Assembly: GCF_000346485.2 (NCBI RefSeq)
Contig: NZ_KQ976354.1
Span: forward strand, 4,794,436-4,858,435
Origin: Scytonema hofmannii PCC 7110
GTDB lineage: Bacteria; Cyanobacteriota; Cyanobacteriia; Cyanobacteriales; Nostocaceae
Direction: 5' to 3'
Length of the DNA stretch: 64,000 bases
Notes under the pieces: model-generated
What the model was told of the DNA's origin: nothing
The model's database searches: none
The model's input: only the letters and a program-made list of their open reading frames with translations
In this document: positions 34,120 to 43,346 of the stretch, in pieces
Position numbering within the stretch: position 1 is the first letter of the stretch
Layout: the number at the start of each line of letters is the position of its first letter
Position numbers and translations under genes: made by a program

Positions 34120-34403
34120 TTATTAACTCAAATACTTACGGTACAGTTCTCTAAGGTGTAGACATATGCCCCTCAGTGTGTATGTTCAATCGGTTGATTG
34201 CCAGTACTAGAAAGAGTTACAAGCTTATTCTCACACCAATTGACTGACATAACTATAACTATCTGTGGTCATGGTCAAAGTGCTGTAGAGCATAACATTG
34301 GCGCAGTGGTCAGTTAGCTTTAGGCGAACTTTGGATTGCTTATCGAGTTCTAGAACACAAGTTTGCATTTAATAATATTCTCTCCATGGAGTGGCTCATG
34401 AGT

Positions 34404-34439
34404 GCGATAAGCGGAGCTTAACGCCTAAAGGCGTATCGC
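34404..34439. repeat. Palindromic repeat related to the HIP1 family
   Basis: The block starts GCGATAAG and ends TATCGC with AACGCCTAAAGGCGT between; it shares its ends with the 17571-17608 and 61047-61084 elements but has a different core. Confidence 0.55.
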
Positions 34440-34471
34440 TTTGGTGATGCAAAAGCTCCGTCTTGCGCCAC

Positions 34472-35125
34472 TTACTCCTTATTAATGTTTCGCTCAAATT
34501 CATCAATTGCTTGAATGGAGTCGGAAATCGAGATGCATTGTTCTATTAAGGAAATATCTAACTGCGGCAAAAACTCGCTTGACTTTATTTGCTCGTATCC
34601 ATAGGTATCAAGGTAAACAGTGGCTAGAGGAGCTTCTGGATTGTCCCGTAAGTGGTACAACTTAAATTGATATCTCTCCCAGAACCAAACTTCTGAAACT
34701 CCTAAGCGTCGGTAAACCTCTAATTTTCTTATGTTACCACTCGTCACAACGACTTCTATGGCTAAGTCTGGTACTTTTTTTGCTTCTCCTATGCAATAAC
34801 ATTCATCTGGTTCCGCTCCAGCAATTCTAGCTTTGTTTTTGAAAGTGGAACTTCCCATCGGTACAAAACGAATGCGTTTGCTGTAGAAAAAACGCTCTAG
34901 CAACATACCTAAATTTGTTTTTATATTCTCATGTCTGATTGAGGGCGACACAATTTCTAATATTCCATCTAAGTAGGTGACACGGTAATGAGAGTTATCC
35001 TCTAGTCTGGCTAGTATTGCTTCATATGCTTGCCAACTTAAACCACTTTTTGTCAATCGCTCCTCTGGGTCTTCTGCAAGGTCTAGTTCTGGTTCGTCAA
35101 TCAGTTCTTTAAAGCTGCTGACCAT
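34472..35125 (-). CDS. Uma2-family (DUF820) endonuclease-like protein
   Basis: The 217-residue protein has the Uma2 pattern: YRVTYLDGILEIVSPS at about 52-67, then AEPDECYCIG and PDLAIEVVVTS with the acidic pair of a PD-(D/E)xK-like site, followed by YRRLGVSEVWFWE. Uma2 proteins are extremely numerous in cyanobacteria, and their biological job is unclear. The N-terminal 25 residues are acidic (DEPELDLAEDPEE) and variable in the family. Length is normal and the frame intact. It stands alone between repeat-rich regions. Confidence 0.88.
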   Translation of the reverse strand: MVSSFKELIDEPELDLAEDPEERLTKSGLSWQAYEAILARLEDNSHYRVTYLDGILEIVSPSIRHENIKTNLGMLLERFFYSKRIRFVPMGSSTFKNKARIAGAEPDECYCIGEAKKVPDLAIEVVVTSGNIRKLEVYRRLGVSEVWFWERYQFKLYHLRDNPEAPLATVYLDTYGYEQIKSSEFLPQLDISLIEQCISISDSIQAIDEFERNINKE

Positions 35126-35477
35126 TGTTTTTTTCCTTCTTGCGTTCTGTAAAGTCTTGCTTTTAATCGTTCTTCTAGCTATGGTTCATTGGTGTCACTC
35201 ATTTTTATCTGTTTCTTGTTTTCGGTTGGCGACTGCTCTCTCGAATAATCGCTTGACATAGTTGAGTCTAAGAAGCAAATTGAACCTTTTTGGTTCTAAA
35301 GTAGCACTATAAGCAAACAATCTGCAACTTACAAAGTACTGACACGCAGTTATATTATGTTCGGATGAACATTTATACTAAGTTTGTAGTTGCGATGCAT
35401 GCGAAGACAGCGCAACTACAAACCAATTAATTTATAAGTCATTAGCTGAACATGATATTACAGCCATGTTCAGGTAA

Positions 35478-35601
35478 GGGACTTCCAAGAAATAAATTAT
35501 CCATCTTGTGGGATGGGCGTCCTCGCCCGTCCTATGCTAGTGGCGGGCGGGGACGCCCGCACCACAAGAAATTTTGGGAGATTTTTTTATTTGGAAGTCC
35601 C
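35478..35601. mobile_element. MITE, copy 1 (124 bp)
   Basis: Terminal inverted repeats GGGACTTCCAA and TTGGAAGTCCC enclose a GC-rich hairpin core (GGGCGTCCTCGCCCG and relatives). The element is flanked by TAA on both sides. The copy at 53609-53732 is the same length in the opposite orientation, also flanked by TAA. There is no coding capacity, so it depends on a transposase elsewhere. Confidence 0.9.
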
Positions 35602-35621
35602 TAAATAGACCATAGCCATAG

Positions 35622-35641
35622 GGGCGCAAGGTATTGCGCCC
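35622..35641. repeat. GGGCGCAA hairpin repeat
   Basis: Stem GGGCGCAA-GGTA-TTGCGCCC, also at 42415-42434 and, in longer form with GTAGGGGCGCAA arms, at 53401-53426. It stands just after the end of the astacin gene and could help terminate it. Confidence 0.7.
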
Positions 35642-35656
35642 TTACTTCAACCCAAT

Positions 35657-36679
35657 TTATGCAACTTGTATCTCAAGGGAGGAGGTGAAATCGTTAAAGT
35701 CATCGCCAACATAGGGCGTGTCAGATGTAAAAACCTTAGATCTGCCTTGAAATCCAGCGTGTTCGTAGAGGATGACTCGAAGCCCTGACGGCACTTTTAA
35801 CGAACTTAAGTGGTCATTTCCAATAGCAACTTGATTGACATCATATCTGCCTGGTTCTAGTTCTTGGCTTCTTCCCTGAAAGTTACTGTCTGAGTAAATT
35901 ACTACCCTACCTGACCCTACCGCTCTCCCTGGGTACATTTGACGCATGAAATTTTTATCTGTGGCTGAGAGTTGATTATTCCAAGGGACTTCAAAGCCTC
36001 CAAGTGTTAAGTCTTTAGAAATTGAGTAATGCATAATTGACTCTTTGTCATACTGGGAAAATTGTGTGCTGTCAGTACCAAACCGTTGGAAAATATTTTG
36101 GTCTACCGTTTCTTTACTCCAATTGTTAGGTGGACCCATATAGTAACTGTAAACAGCATCCCGATTCCAAGGAATTCCAGCCTGTGGGTGCTGGTGTTCG
36201 TGGATGCAACCGAGAGCATGGCCAAATTCATGAAGCACTACTCCCATATATTCTTGGTCAGATGAATCTGGTTTTAACCATCCATAGTTCATTGTGGGCT
36301 GGTTTTTTGCAATTGTTAATGCATCGGTACCAAGATATGACCAAGAGCCTCCTGGTTGCAATGAGATGCGAATCTCAGCATCGGGGTCATTTCCAAAAAC
36401 CAACTTGATGTTGGCGTATTGAGTCCACTGTTGCGCTATGGCTACAATTTTCGTCTGAACGACAGGGTCACCATCTAAAAAACGAACGCGCAAAGTGCGA
36501 CCGGGTTGCCATTTTTTCCCGGTGATTAGCGCTATTCTCTCTGATGAATTATCGATCGCCTCTGCGTTGAGTGGGTTCTCTTCAAACGCTATTTTTTGCG
36601 CTTCTTCAGACATATCTGGTGGGATTTCTATACAGATTTTGATGTCTTCAAAAATGTTTTCGCTGATAAGTTCTTTCAT
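35657..36679 (-). CDS. Astacin-type metalloprotease with crystallin domain
   Basis: The 340-residue protein carries the astacin zinc site HEFGHALGCIH (150-160) followed by E161, and the Met-turn SIMHYS (about 214). The N-terminal 50 residues may act as a propeptide. The last 85 residues form a beta/gamma-crystallin domain: VVIYSDSNFQGRSQEL and VILYEHAGFQGRSKVF repeat the Y-x-x-x-x-F-x-G pattern twice. Crystallin domains of bacteria bind calcium and often work outside the cell, yet the protein has no signal peptide. Its role is probably digestion of extracellular or non-self protein. The next gene upstream encodes an orthocaspase, 64 bases away. Confidence 0.9.
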   Translation of the reverse strand: MKELISENIFEDIKICIEIPPDMSEEAQKIAFEENPLNAEAIDNSSERIALITGKKWQPGRTLRVRFLDGDPVVQTKIVAIAQQWTQYANIKLVFGNDPDAEIRISLQPGGSWSYLGTDALTIAKNQPTMNYGWLKPDSSDQEYMGVVLHEFGHALGCIHEHQHPQAGIPWNRDAVYSYYMGPPNNWSKETVDQNIFQRFGTDSTQFSQYDKESIMHYSISKDLTLGGFEVPWNNQLSATDKNFMRQMYPGRAVGSGRVVIYSDSNFQGRSQELEPGRYDVNQVAIGNDHLSSLKVPSGLRVILYEHAGFQGRSKVFTSDTPYVGDDFNDFTSSLEIQVA

Positions 36680-36743
36680 TTGTTTACCTCTTGATTAGTT
36701 GATGAAAAATGTTCTTCATTTAGACAGACACAGCGCCTCGCTC

Positions 36744-38858
36744 TTAGACGATCGCTACACGCCATTGCGCGTTCTGACTGTTGGGCTGAATTTGGATAGC
36801 ATCTTGCGGATAAACAATTGTCACCGCAATGTTCTTTGTCATCCAATCATCCAGGTTTCTGCTTAAATGACTTGCTTCACGAGTGTTCACCCGCTCCAAT
36901 ACAAGATTGAAAATACTGTCAAGTAGTCCCAGCGAACGAGTTTGTGGTGGTGGATTCAGCCCATCTTGTTCTAACAAACCCGCGTCAAACTCTGCGGTGC
37001 TGACAATCAGCTTAAATATCTCTTTATACTCAGTGATTCCTCGTTTTAAGAAATCATCCGGTATGAAAAATTCATTCTCACCTTCGAGACTTGCGTAGGC
37101 TGGGATACTGATACTACTTCTTTCTTCAAAGAAGGGCAGATAGATACCGTAACTTTCTGAGAGTTCTAGTACATTGCAGTAGAGTGTTCTTGAACTGTTG
37201 TTAGTCAGTTTGACTTGTATGACTGGCGGTTTCCATTCACCGTCTTCATACGTGTATTGCACCCGTTTTTCTAAATCACCATCAAAAGAAGCAGAAACAT
37301 CTTGTCCAAAAAGGATTTGAATGGACATCTCCACTAAATCTGGCTTAATGAAACTTGTGGCTGGGCTTTCCAGAGTCAGAATATTGTTCCACCGAGCAAT
37401 ATGTTCTAACCGTTGAATAGCTTCCGAGGCGCGATCGCTTGTATAACCTACCCTATCTGGTTGTTCTGGAATGGGAGCAACTAGAAGACGGTCATCTTTT
37501 GTAATCCAGTATTGACCGTTGTCAGCTGATAGGGTGCAATATGCATCCTGAGGAGATCCCACCACATCTACATACAACGAAGGGTTTTTATTGAGACCTG
37601 CTTCTTTATGGGCTTGGCGAGCCAGTTCTACTCCTGTTTCTTCTCCCGTATCACCCTGAATATAGACTTTTAATGGAGCCAGTGGTAAACTTGTAACAAC
37701 TGCCCAATAGGCTTGATTTTGAGACAAGCCACTATCGCGGATAATCTCCACTTGACTCATCTGTGGTAGTACTTGAGTCACTTTAGCTTCTGCGATCGCA
37801 TTGGTTAATTGGTGTAGTTCCTCAGCTTTGCTTCCTACGGGAAAAATCGCTAACAAGGTATCTCCACCTTTAGATGATTTTGGAATACCGTGCAAAGCGC
37901 CACTGTCAATGACCCAACTTTTATGCTTGGTATTATAGCTTAAAGTAAAGTATTGAGAGCGTTCGCCAATAGCACCACCCAGGAAAGGTTGGTTGAGTTC
38001 TTCTGAGTCGGTTGCTTCAATTTGCGGTGACTGTTCCTTGAGTTGAGCAATGACTAAAGCACTCACATTCCTAACCAAATCTCGATAGGATATACCACCC
38101 TTCGTTTTTTTCAAGGCTTCTGTGAGGAAATAGGAAAAAGCTCCTCGCGGTTGACCATTTTCTCCGGTATACTCCTTCGCTTTTTCATCAGAACGACAGG
38201 CGACGATCGCAATATGTTTCCCCTGAAATCCCTGGAATTTCATCTTCTTATCTTGGTTCTTTAAAGAAGCCAATTCCTCTAATGCAACTGAGTCATTGGC
38301 AAAAATCAAGCTATCCCAAGGGCGTTGACGTTCATCACCAGGAGCCTGACGTACTATTTCTAAGTCTCTTGTCCCAGTACCGGAATGACAGCAATCCAAA
38401 ATAACAACAGTATGTGGATTGTTCTTTGACACTTGAGAAATCAAATATGCCAATTCCTTATCTGTGATATCCCAGCTATCTTTTGTGCGGCTGTCATAGC
38501 AAATTAACGTTTCATTATAATTATCTGGTTCTAGATGAGAAAAAGCAAATGGTACTTTTTGTTGGGAACCGTGACCTGCATAGTAAAATAGCACGACATC
38601 ATCACTATCTGCCTTGCACAGGTGTTGTTGAAAACCGTTAATAATTGCTTGACGAGTCGCTTGTTCGTTGGTAAGAATCCACGGCACATCTGTAGATTCC
38701 ACAAGTGTCCATTCACTTTCAAAGGAAATTCTATCTCGCAAGTATGTTTCTATTGCTTTAATGTCGTTGAGACAACCTGTGAGCGATCGCACGCTTGGAC
38801 TTGAGTCAGGATGATAGTTGTCAATGCCAACTAATAGTGCATAAATGTTCTTAGTCAT
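36744..38858 (-). CDS. Orthocaspase (C14 family) with long C-terminal part
   Basis: The 704-residue protein begins with a caspase domain: NIYALLVGIDNY (start), catalytic His in YYAGHGSQ (about 95) and catalytic Cys in LDCCHSG (about 155), then SGEN-like CRSDEKAKEY and GAFSYFLTEAL. Both catalytic residues are present, so it should be active; bacterial orthocaspases cut after Arg or Lys and are linked to stress and programmed death. Residues about 310-700 have no family that I recognise and include SRTLYCNVLELSESYGIYLP, a beta-rich DUF4384-like part. No signal peptide or membrane segment. It is in the middle of the extracellular-enzyme cluster, which suggests it works with them or is controlled by the same cue. 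Confidence 0.9.
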   Translation of the reverse strand: MTKNIYALLVGIDNYHPDSSPSVRSLTGCLNDIKAIETYLRDRISFESEWTLVESTDVPWILTNEQATRQAIINGFQQHLCKADSDDVVLFYYAGHGSQQKVPFAFSHLEPDNYNETLICYDSRTKDSWDITDKELAYLISQVSKNNPHTVVILDCCHSGTGTRDLEIVRQAPGDERQRPWDSLIFANDSVALEELASLKNQDKKMKFQGFQGKHIAIVACRSDEKAKEYTGENGQPRGAFSYFLTEALKKTKGGISYRDLVRNVSALVIAQLKEQSPQIEATDSEELNQPFLGGAIGERSQYFTLSYNTKHKSWVIDSGALHGIPKSSKGGDTLLAIFPVGSKAEELHQLTNAIAEAKVTQVLPQMSQVEIIRDSGLSQNQAYWAVVTSLPLAPLKVYIQGDTGEETGVELARQAHKEAGLNKNPSLYVDVVGSPQDAYCTLSADNGQYWITKDDRLLVAPIPEQPDRVGYTSDRASEAIQRLEHIARWNNILTLESPATSFIKPDLVEMSIQILFGQDVSASFDGDLEKRVQYTYEDGEWKPPVIQVKLTNNSSRTLYCNVLELSESYGIYLPFFEERSSISIPAYASLEGENEFFIPDDFLKRGITEYKEIFKLIVSTAEFDAGLLEQDGLNPPPQTRSLGLLDSIFNLVLERVNTREASHLSRNLDDWMTKNIAVTIVYPQDAIQIQPNSQNAQWRVAIV

Positions 38859-38909
38859 AGGGATTGCACTTGAATTTGTTCGGGAGTATGAAGCATTTGC
38901 TGAATATCA

Positions 38910-39587
38910 TTAGAAAACAGGTTGTCCCGAAAAGTTACCTACCGGATTGTAGTGACAAACCAGAATATCTCTGCCATTTCCACGGGCTAAACCACCCCCA
39001 ACAGAAGTTGTGTTTCTCCAAACAACTTGAGTGTAATGACCCACATCTTGCCAATTCCCAGTACTGGAGACATTGGGGAAACTACCGTTTCTAAAGTGTT
39101 GCTTTTCATTACCCCACATATCTACTAATTGAGTGACAGAAAAAGCACCAGTAGTACCAAGAGCAAGGTTTTCTCCAGATCTGCTGTGTTCAAACTTCCC
39201 AGTTTGAGCCAAATGATTTGCCCACTGTTGAGCACTTGCTGCTAAATCGTTTGACCATTGCAGTGGCTGAACTCTTACTTCGGCTCTGTACTTGTTATGA
39301 GCATTTAAAATCTCTTCAGCAAAAGTCGAAGTTTCAGTAATCGGTTTAAAGGAGGAAATAGTATCATTTACAGCATCGCCTACATAAAAGTATTCACCAG
39401 GTTGAAGTTGAAAATTTCTTCCCTGGAAGTTAGTGTGCTCAAAGAACTGCCAAGTACCGGAGTAGACTTTAATTGATGAGATTTTGTCGTTCCAAAAATC
39501 TCCAACGTAGGCACTTGTTAAATCTGTAAGTACACCTGAAGCCGAACCGACGAAATTTGCATCCGAAAAAATTTCCATCTGAGCCAT
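38910..39587 (-). CDS. Crystallin-CAP (PR-1-like) fusion protein
   Basis: The first 80 residues of 225 form a beta/gamma-crystallin domain (MEIFSDANFVGSASG and FFEHTNFQGRNFQL). A CAP (SCP/PR-1) domain follows: LNAHNKYRAEVRVQPLQW, then SGENLALGT and GHYTQVVWRNT, CHYNPVGN, the four CAP signatures. The active-site-like glutamate in GENLA and histidine in GHYTQ are present. CAP proteins are secreted in eukaryotes; here there is no signal peptide. Plant PR-1 belongs to this superfamily. The crystallin domain resembles that of the astacin two genes away, so the cluster shares a targeting or calcium module. Confidence 0.92.
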   Translation of the reverse strand: MAQMEIFSDANFVGSASGVLTDLTSAYVGDFWNDKISSIKVYSGTWQFFEHTNFQGRNFQLQPGEYFYVGDAVNDTISSFKPITETSTFAEEILNAHNKYRAEVRVQPLQWSNDLAASAQQWANHLAQTGKFEHSRSGENLALGTTGAFSVTQLVDMWGNEKQHFRNGSFPNVSSTGNWQDVGHYTQVVWRNTTSVGGGLARGNGRDILVCHYNPVGNFSGQPVF

Positions 39588-39711
39588 AATAACACCTCGA
39601 ACAATTGTTTTTTGTTTCTACAAAAGAAGAGAAGATAAAGTTTTAACTTATTAAAATTAGGCAGCTAAAACTTTAGTTAATGTATGAATTCTAGTTAAGC
39701 CTGCAAGATTA

Positions 39712-39802
39712 GCCCTCGCCCTAGCCCTCTCCCAAAGGGAGAGGGGACAAGAATTCTAGCTCTTTTCTCCCTTGGGAGAAGGGTTGGGGATGAGGGCAAT
39801 TC
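39712..39802. repeat. CCCTC-rich inverted repeat
   Basis: CCCTCTCCCAAAGGGAGAGG and a related CTCCCTTGGGAGAAGGG form large imperfect stems. Blocks of this type are dispersed in cyanobacterial genomes. It lies between the CAP fusion gene and the thaumatin-like gene. Confidence 0.7.
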
Positions 39803-39833
39803 ATACTGTTATTTAGCAACGTCTGACAGAGCA

Positions 39834-40712
39834 TTAACGTCCTACCGGACATAACGTTACATCAAAGCTTTTTTGTGTTGGACAACTATGCAATCCGTTT
39901 ACATCGTCGTAAGCATAGCTATAAGCAGTAGGACAAACTTGGCGTACAGTCCGGACAAAATTTGTTCCTACAACTGGTCCTCTGCGACACCGTTCGACAT
40001 CATCGTATGGACAACATAGATCGATACCTGGTGCTTCAGTTTCAGGCTTTCCTAAACCAAAAGGAGAAGGATAGTTCCATCTTTTACACGGAGACAAGCA
40101 TTGTACGGCTTTACCTTGATTGAAGACTCGAAGATCCCCTAAACCCTGTGTTTCATTCTGAGGACAGCTATTAAGAGAAAGATTGCAATTCGTTGTTATA
40201 CAGGAACCAGATTCCCCTCCTCTGGGTTTAATCTCAAGAGGAATGCTGTAGCCATCTACTAAGCTGATATTATACCAAGCTTGTTCTGTGGAAGACAGAT
40301 TTGGAAAGTTAATTTCAACTTTAGTATCGGCTGGAGGCTGACAACCGGAAGGAGGACACGGTGGTATTGCTTCTCCCGCAGTGCAGTTCATACCATTAGA
40401 GTCACAACCCACTTTTGGCCAAAATCTTCCAGCCCAACCGTTACTGGGTATGGAGTAATCGTGCGATTGACCTTTGGAAAGTTTAACAGTACCATCCGAT
40501 AGAGGAGCTATATTGGCGTTAGGTATTGTTGCCATCCATACGGGAAAGTCACATTGATTGGTAATTGATAATCGAGTGGTATGGTTTGTAGCTGACGAAT
40601 CTTGCGCGATCGCTCCTTGAGGATTGATGAAAAAGAGCAATAGTGAAAGTGATACCATCAACAGAGTGGTACAAATTCCAGACAAGAAAGATGAAAATTT
40701 TTTACTTTTCAT
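39834..40712 (-). CDS. Thaumatin-family (PR-5-like) protein, secreted
   Basis: The 292-residue protein starts with a basic N-terminus, a hydrophobic core (about 10-30) and cleavage motif AIAQ (about 36-37): a standard Sec signal peptide. The mature part follows the thaumatin plan: RLSITNQCDFPVWMA, GWAGRFWPKVGC, GDLRV-like and a cysteine-rich C-terminal half with about 14 cysteines that could form disulphides. Plant thaumatin-like PR-5 proteins bind and sometimes cut beta-1,3-glucan and permeabilise fungal membranes. Bacterial members are rare. Its neighbour GH17 glucanase (PR-2 family) acts on the same polymer, so the two may work together. It is the only protein in the cluster with a clear signal peptide. 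Confidence 0.88.
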   Translation of the reverse strand: MKSKKFSSFLSGICTTLLMVSLSLLLFFINPQGAIAQDSSATNHTTRLSITNQCDFPVWMATIPNANIAPLSDGTVKLSKGQSHDYSIPSNGWAGRFWPKVGCDSNGMNCTAGEAIPPCPPSGCQPPADTKVEINFPNLSSTEQAWYNISLVDGYSIPLEIKPRGGESGSCITTNCNLSLNSCPQNETQGLGDLRVFNQGKAVQCLSPCKRWNYPSPFGLGKPETEAPGIDLCCPYDDVERCRRGPVVGTNFVRTVRQVCPTAYSYAYDDVNGLHSCPTQKSFDVTLCPVGR

Positions 40713-40788
40713 AACTTAAATAAAGCATTTCGTTCAAAACCAACATCCAGTAAAATCGCTTCGCTCTAATACGAATTATTCGGTCATG

Positions 40789-41157
40789 CTACTTCACCTC
40801 TCGCACGCGCACTGAGACCTGAAGTGGATACTCAAAGGTAAGAACTGGATAACTCTCCATAGTGATGTAGTCTCCACGTTGGATTTGCTCATTTCCATGA
40901 AGAGAGACATGTACGCGTATTGAGTAACTCGCACACATATCTACAATTTGGCTTTTAAGGGCAAATTCTATCCGATTTTGAGTTCCTATCTGATGAGAAA
41001 CATCAGGAATGACTTGTTTGGCAACAATCCTGGATGAAGCATCTACATCAGTCACATCTTCAAGGTATACATTGACTGTGGCTCCAGAGAAAGTATTTAT
41101 CTCTTCACCAAAAAGAATTTCGCCTTTTACGAGAGATAGCGCATTATTTGATGACAT
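40789..41157 (-). CDS. YbaY-family protein
   Basis: The 122-residue protein shows the YbaY pattern: VKGEILFGEE, then ATVNVYLEDVTDVDASSRIVA and a C-terminal YPVLTFEYPLQV; the family is an immunoglobulin-like beta sandwich. Family members are often lipoproteins, but here neither a signal peptide nor a lipobox cysteine is visible. Known relatives are poorly characterised periplasmic proteins or chaperones. Encoded between the thaumatin-like and LysM-astacin genes; both gaps are over 70 bases. Role unknown. Confidence 0.7.
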   Translation of the reverse strand: MSSNNALSLVKGEILFGEEINTFSGATVNVYLEDVTDVDASSRIVAKQVIPDVSHQIGTQNRIEFALKSQIVDMCASYSIRVHVSLHGNEQIQRGDYITMESYPVLTFEYPLQVSVRVREVK

Positions 41158-41327
41158 TTTCGTTAATCAGAAAATAGAATTTAGCAATCCTAAACATTTG
41201 TAAAATTCCTTCTTCTCTCTTTTCTTCGCGCTCTTTGCGTCTTTGCGGTTAATAAATTTTACCTATCAAATAGGATTGCTAATTCGTTACCAGAACAGAT
41301 AAAAATCCTTCTTCCCCAGTTCCATGC

Positions 41328-42323
41328 CTAGTTTAAAGGAAGATAAACTACCTGACCGGGCTGCAAATTGCCAGCTTCTTGTTCTGTAAAAGAACCTCCA
41401 TTTAGTGTTTTCATAATTTCACGCCAACGGTTACCATCTTTTAGCTCTCGTTCGGCAATAATAAAGAGCGTGTCTCCCTGTCGTATAGTGTAAGGACGCG
41501 ATTGAGAAGTTGTCCCTTGATAGAGAAAATGAATGGTATCTATGTCACCCCTGCTCAGAGACTTCCTTTGCCCGATAGATTTTCCAGGTGAAACAGTCGT
41601 AATTGTTGGTTGACCGTTTTTAGAAAACGCCGTTGCTCCGTAGTGCATAATTGAGTCATAATCATACGAGGCATGGTCATCACCGTCGGTAATGTGTTGG
41701 TTAAAGTTATGCACGTGAGAAGACTCAATATTCTGCCAATGAATCTGAATGTGTCTATCTCTGTCCTCTCGGCTTTGCTCGTGCCAAAGTCCCAAGGCAT
41801 GACCAATTTCGTGGACGGCTGCACCTGTAGAGCAACCATCGCCTAAAGTAATATGTTGCTCGCCCCCCTGCATACCTACGCGAGATGAGCAGCCGTTACC
41901 AGGTCGGAAGCGAATGTAGTTCGGATGTTGATTCGCATTGCTGTTTGTTCGCTGCACAAACCTGATGATGGTGTTTTGTTGCCAGTGAGCGATCGCATCT
42001 CTGACCCGTTCTTGCTTCGGGAGGCTGGGATCGATTTCGTATGGCACAATACCATTAGGCCAGCGAAACTGCTTTCCTGGGATAAACACACCACGTGAAG
42101 CCTCATCCTCTTCAATATCTTCTCCAGCGAGGATAGCAGCAGTTTTCTGCTCCATTTCTTCTACAGTACCAAGGACGATGCAGCCCTCGAAGATGGCTAA
42201 TCCATCGACAACAGAGTACTGGACTGGCTTATTCTTAAAAGTTTCTCCAGAGATAAAGCCTGTACGAACATCATCGCTCTTAAGCAACCCGTCGAAGTTG
42301 TTTGTGTCTTCAATGATAGTCAT
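41328..42323 (-). CDS. Astacin-type metalloprotease with LysM domain
   Basis: The ATG at 42323, with GAGGA eight bases before it, gives 331 residues; an upstream ATG at 42350 adds nine lysine-rich codons and is less well placed. The zinc site is HEIGHALGLWHE (171-182) with Met-turn SIMHYGA (about 230). An N-terminal part of about 80 residues looks like a propeptide. A C-terminal LysM domain (about 286-330, YTIRQGDTLFIIAE) would bind peptidoglycan or chitin, which keeps the protease at a cell wall. There is no signal peptide. The LysM is nearly the same as those in the next two genes (GDGNRWREI versus KDGNRWREI), so the modules were shared by duplication. Confidence 0.92.
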   Translation of the reverse strand: MTIIEDTNNFDGLLKSDDVRTGFISGETFKNKPVQYSVVDGLAIFEGCIVLGTVEEMEQKTAAILAGEDIEEDEASRGVFIPGKQFRWPNGIVPYEIDPSLPKQERVRDAIAHWQQNTIIRFVQRTNSNANQHPNYIRFRPGNGCSSRVGMQGGEQHITLGDGCSTGAAVHEIGHALGLWHEQSREDRDRHIQIHWQNIESSHVHNFNQHITDGDDHASYDYDSIMHYGATAFSKNGQPTITTVSPGKSIGQRKSLSRGDIDTIHFLYQGTTSQSRPYTIRQGDTLFIIAERELKDGNRWREIMKTLNGGSFTEQEAGNLQPGQVVYLPLN

Positions 42324-42414
42324 GATTTTTTCCTCATCGATTTTTTTCATGGCGGAATTTTGTAAGCTTGTGCTGGCTGTGACACATTACAGCAATTTTC
42401 AGACACAGTCTTAG

Positions 42415-42434
42415 GGGCGCAAGGCATTGCGCCC
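42415..42434. repeat. GGGCGCAA hairpin repeat, second copy
   Basis: Stem GGGCGCAA-GGCA-TTGCGCCC, matching 35622-35641 except for one loop base. Confidence 0.7.
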
Positions 42435-42494
42435 TTACGAACGGTGTGGTACATTTAGGTAAAAACTACTGTAAAAGCACAACAGCTTACCGTT

Positions 42495-43259
42495 TTAAGA
42501 GAAATCAGCAGGCGAAACATTGTAACCGCCATATTCTTCCACATACCGGAGCATAGAAGTCCCAAATTCATCATGAGGAACTTCGTTTTTCAACAAAAGA
42601 TTAGCGAGTCCAAAAGGACCACTCAAATGTGCTCCAGCTAAAATACCGGAAAGGGTAAGAGTAACTGTTTTTGACACCCCTCTATCGTTATATGTCTTTT
42701 GCTGACCGAGGTAGTTGTTGAGAGACTGTCCTTGCGCTCCAAGCGTATTGTTAATACGTTGCAAGTTGAGATTAAAAGCCTCACGGATTGCAGCTTCTTG
42801 CACTTCACGGGACTTTTGGAATTGTTCTTTACTATTAATACCTCTCTTTCCCGTCCAAGCACCCCGCCAGTAGTTCTTGTCAGCACCGTTTCCATAAAAA
42901 ACATCAGCTTTGTAGTAGCCAAGGTCAATCAGTAACGGTTCTCCAAATTGATACTTACCCATGAAACCGAGGGAGTTTTCAGAGGTGTACTGTCTTGGAT
43001 CTCCTGATGGAAACCCTGATTCAAATGCTCCCAGCGCTTCTAGCATAGCTGGGAAATTTCCCCTACCCGAACCAGGATTTCCACCGGAGCCAGGAATAAC
43101 AAGTACCATCCCCACTTGAAGTTGTTCGGGACTACCTCCTATGACACCGCGATTAGCTTCATAAATTTCACGCCAACGATTACCATCTCCGTAAAATTTT
43201 TGGGCTATCAAAAACAGTGTATCTCCTGATTGAACAGTATAATTTTGACCAGCTGCCAT
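42495..43259 (-). CDS. LysM-lysozyme-like protein
   Basis: The 254-residue protein begins with a LysM domain (6-52, [18 protein letters not shown]) followed by a G/P-rich linker. The second domain has a lysozyme-like pattern: [12 protein letters not shown] with E80 as likely catalytic acid, then [13 protein letters not shown], a motif seen in transglycosylase and phage tail lysozyme proteins. So it probably cuts peptidoglycan, with LysM for attachment. No signal peptide is present. An AAGGAGA ribosome-binding sequence precedes the ATG. It and the LysM-3D gene share the first 50 residues almost exactly, which shows duplication of the LysM module. Confidence 0.8.
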   Translation of the reverse strand: MAAGQNYTVQSGDTLFLIAQKFYGDGNRWREIYEANRGVIGGSPEQLQVGMVLVIPGSGGNPGSGRGNFPAMLEALGAFESGFPSGDPRQYTSENSLGFMGKYQFGEPLLIDLGYYKADVFYGNGADKNYWRGAWTGKRGINSKEQFQKSREVQEAAIREAFNLNLQRINNTLGAQGQSLNNYLGQQKTYNDRGVSKTVTLTLSGILAGAHLSGPFGLANLLLKNEVPHDEFGTSMLRYVEEYGGYNVSPADFS

Positions 43260-43346
43260 GATTTTCTCCTTTGAAAAGTTGAATTTTGTGGAACAGAAAA
43301 TAATTCTTTAGTTCAGGAATTATTGAGTGTCGATGTTAATGTCTGC

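Larger units (their letters stand above)
33720..34471. other. Intergenic region, no supported gene
   Basis: Apart from the terminator and a palindromic repeat at 34404-34439 (GCGATAAGCGGAGC...TATCGC), no protein-like reading frame or RNA gene is visible in this stretch. Confidence 0.5.
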
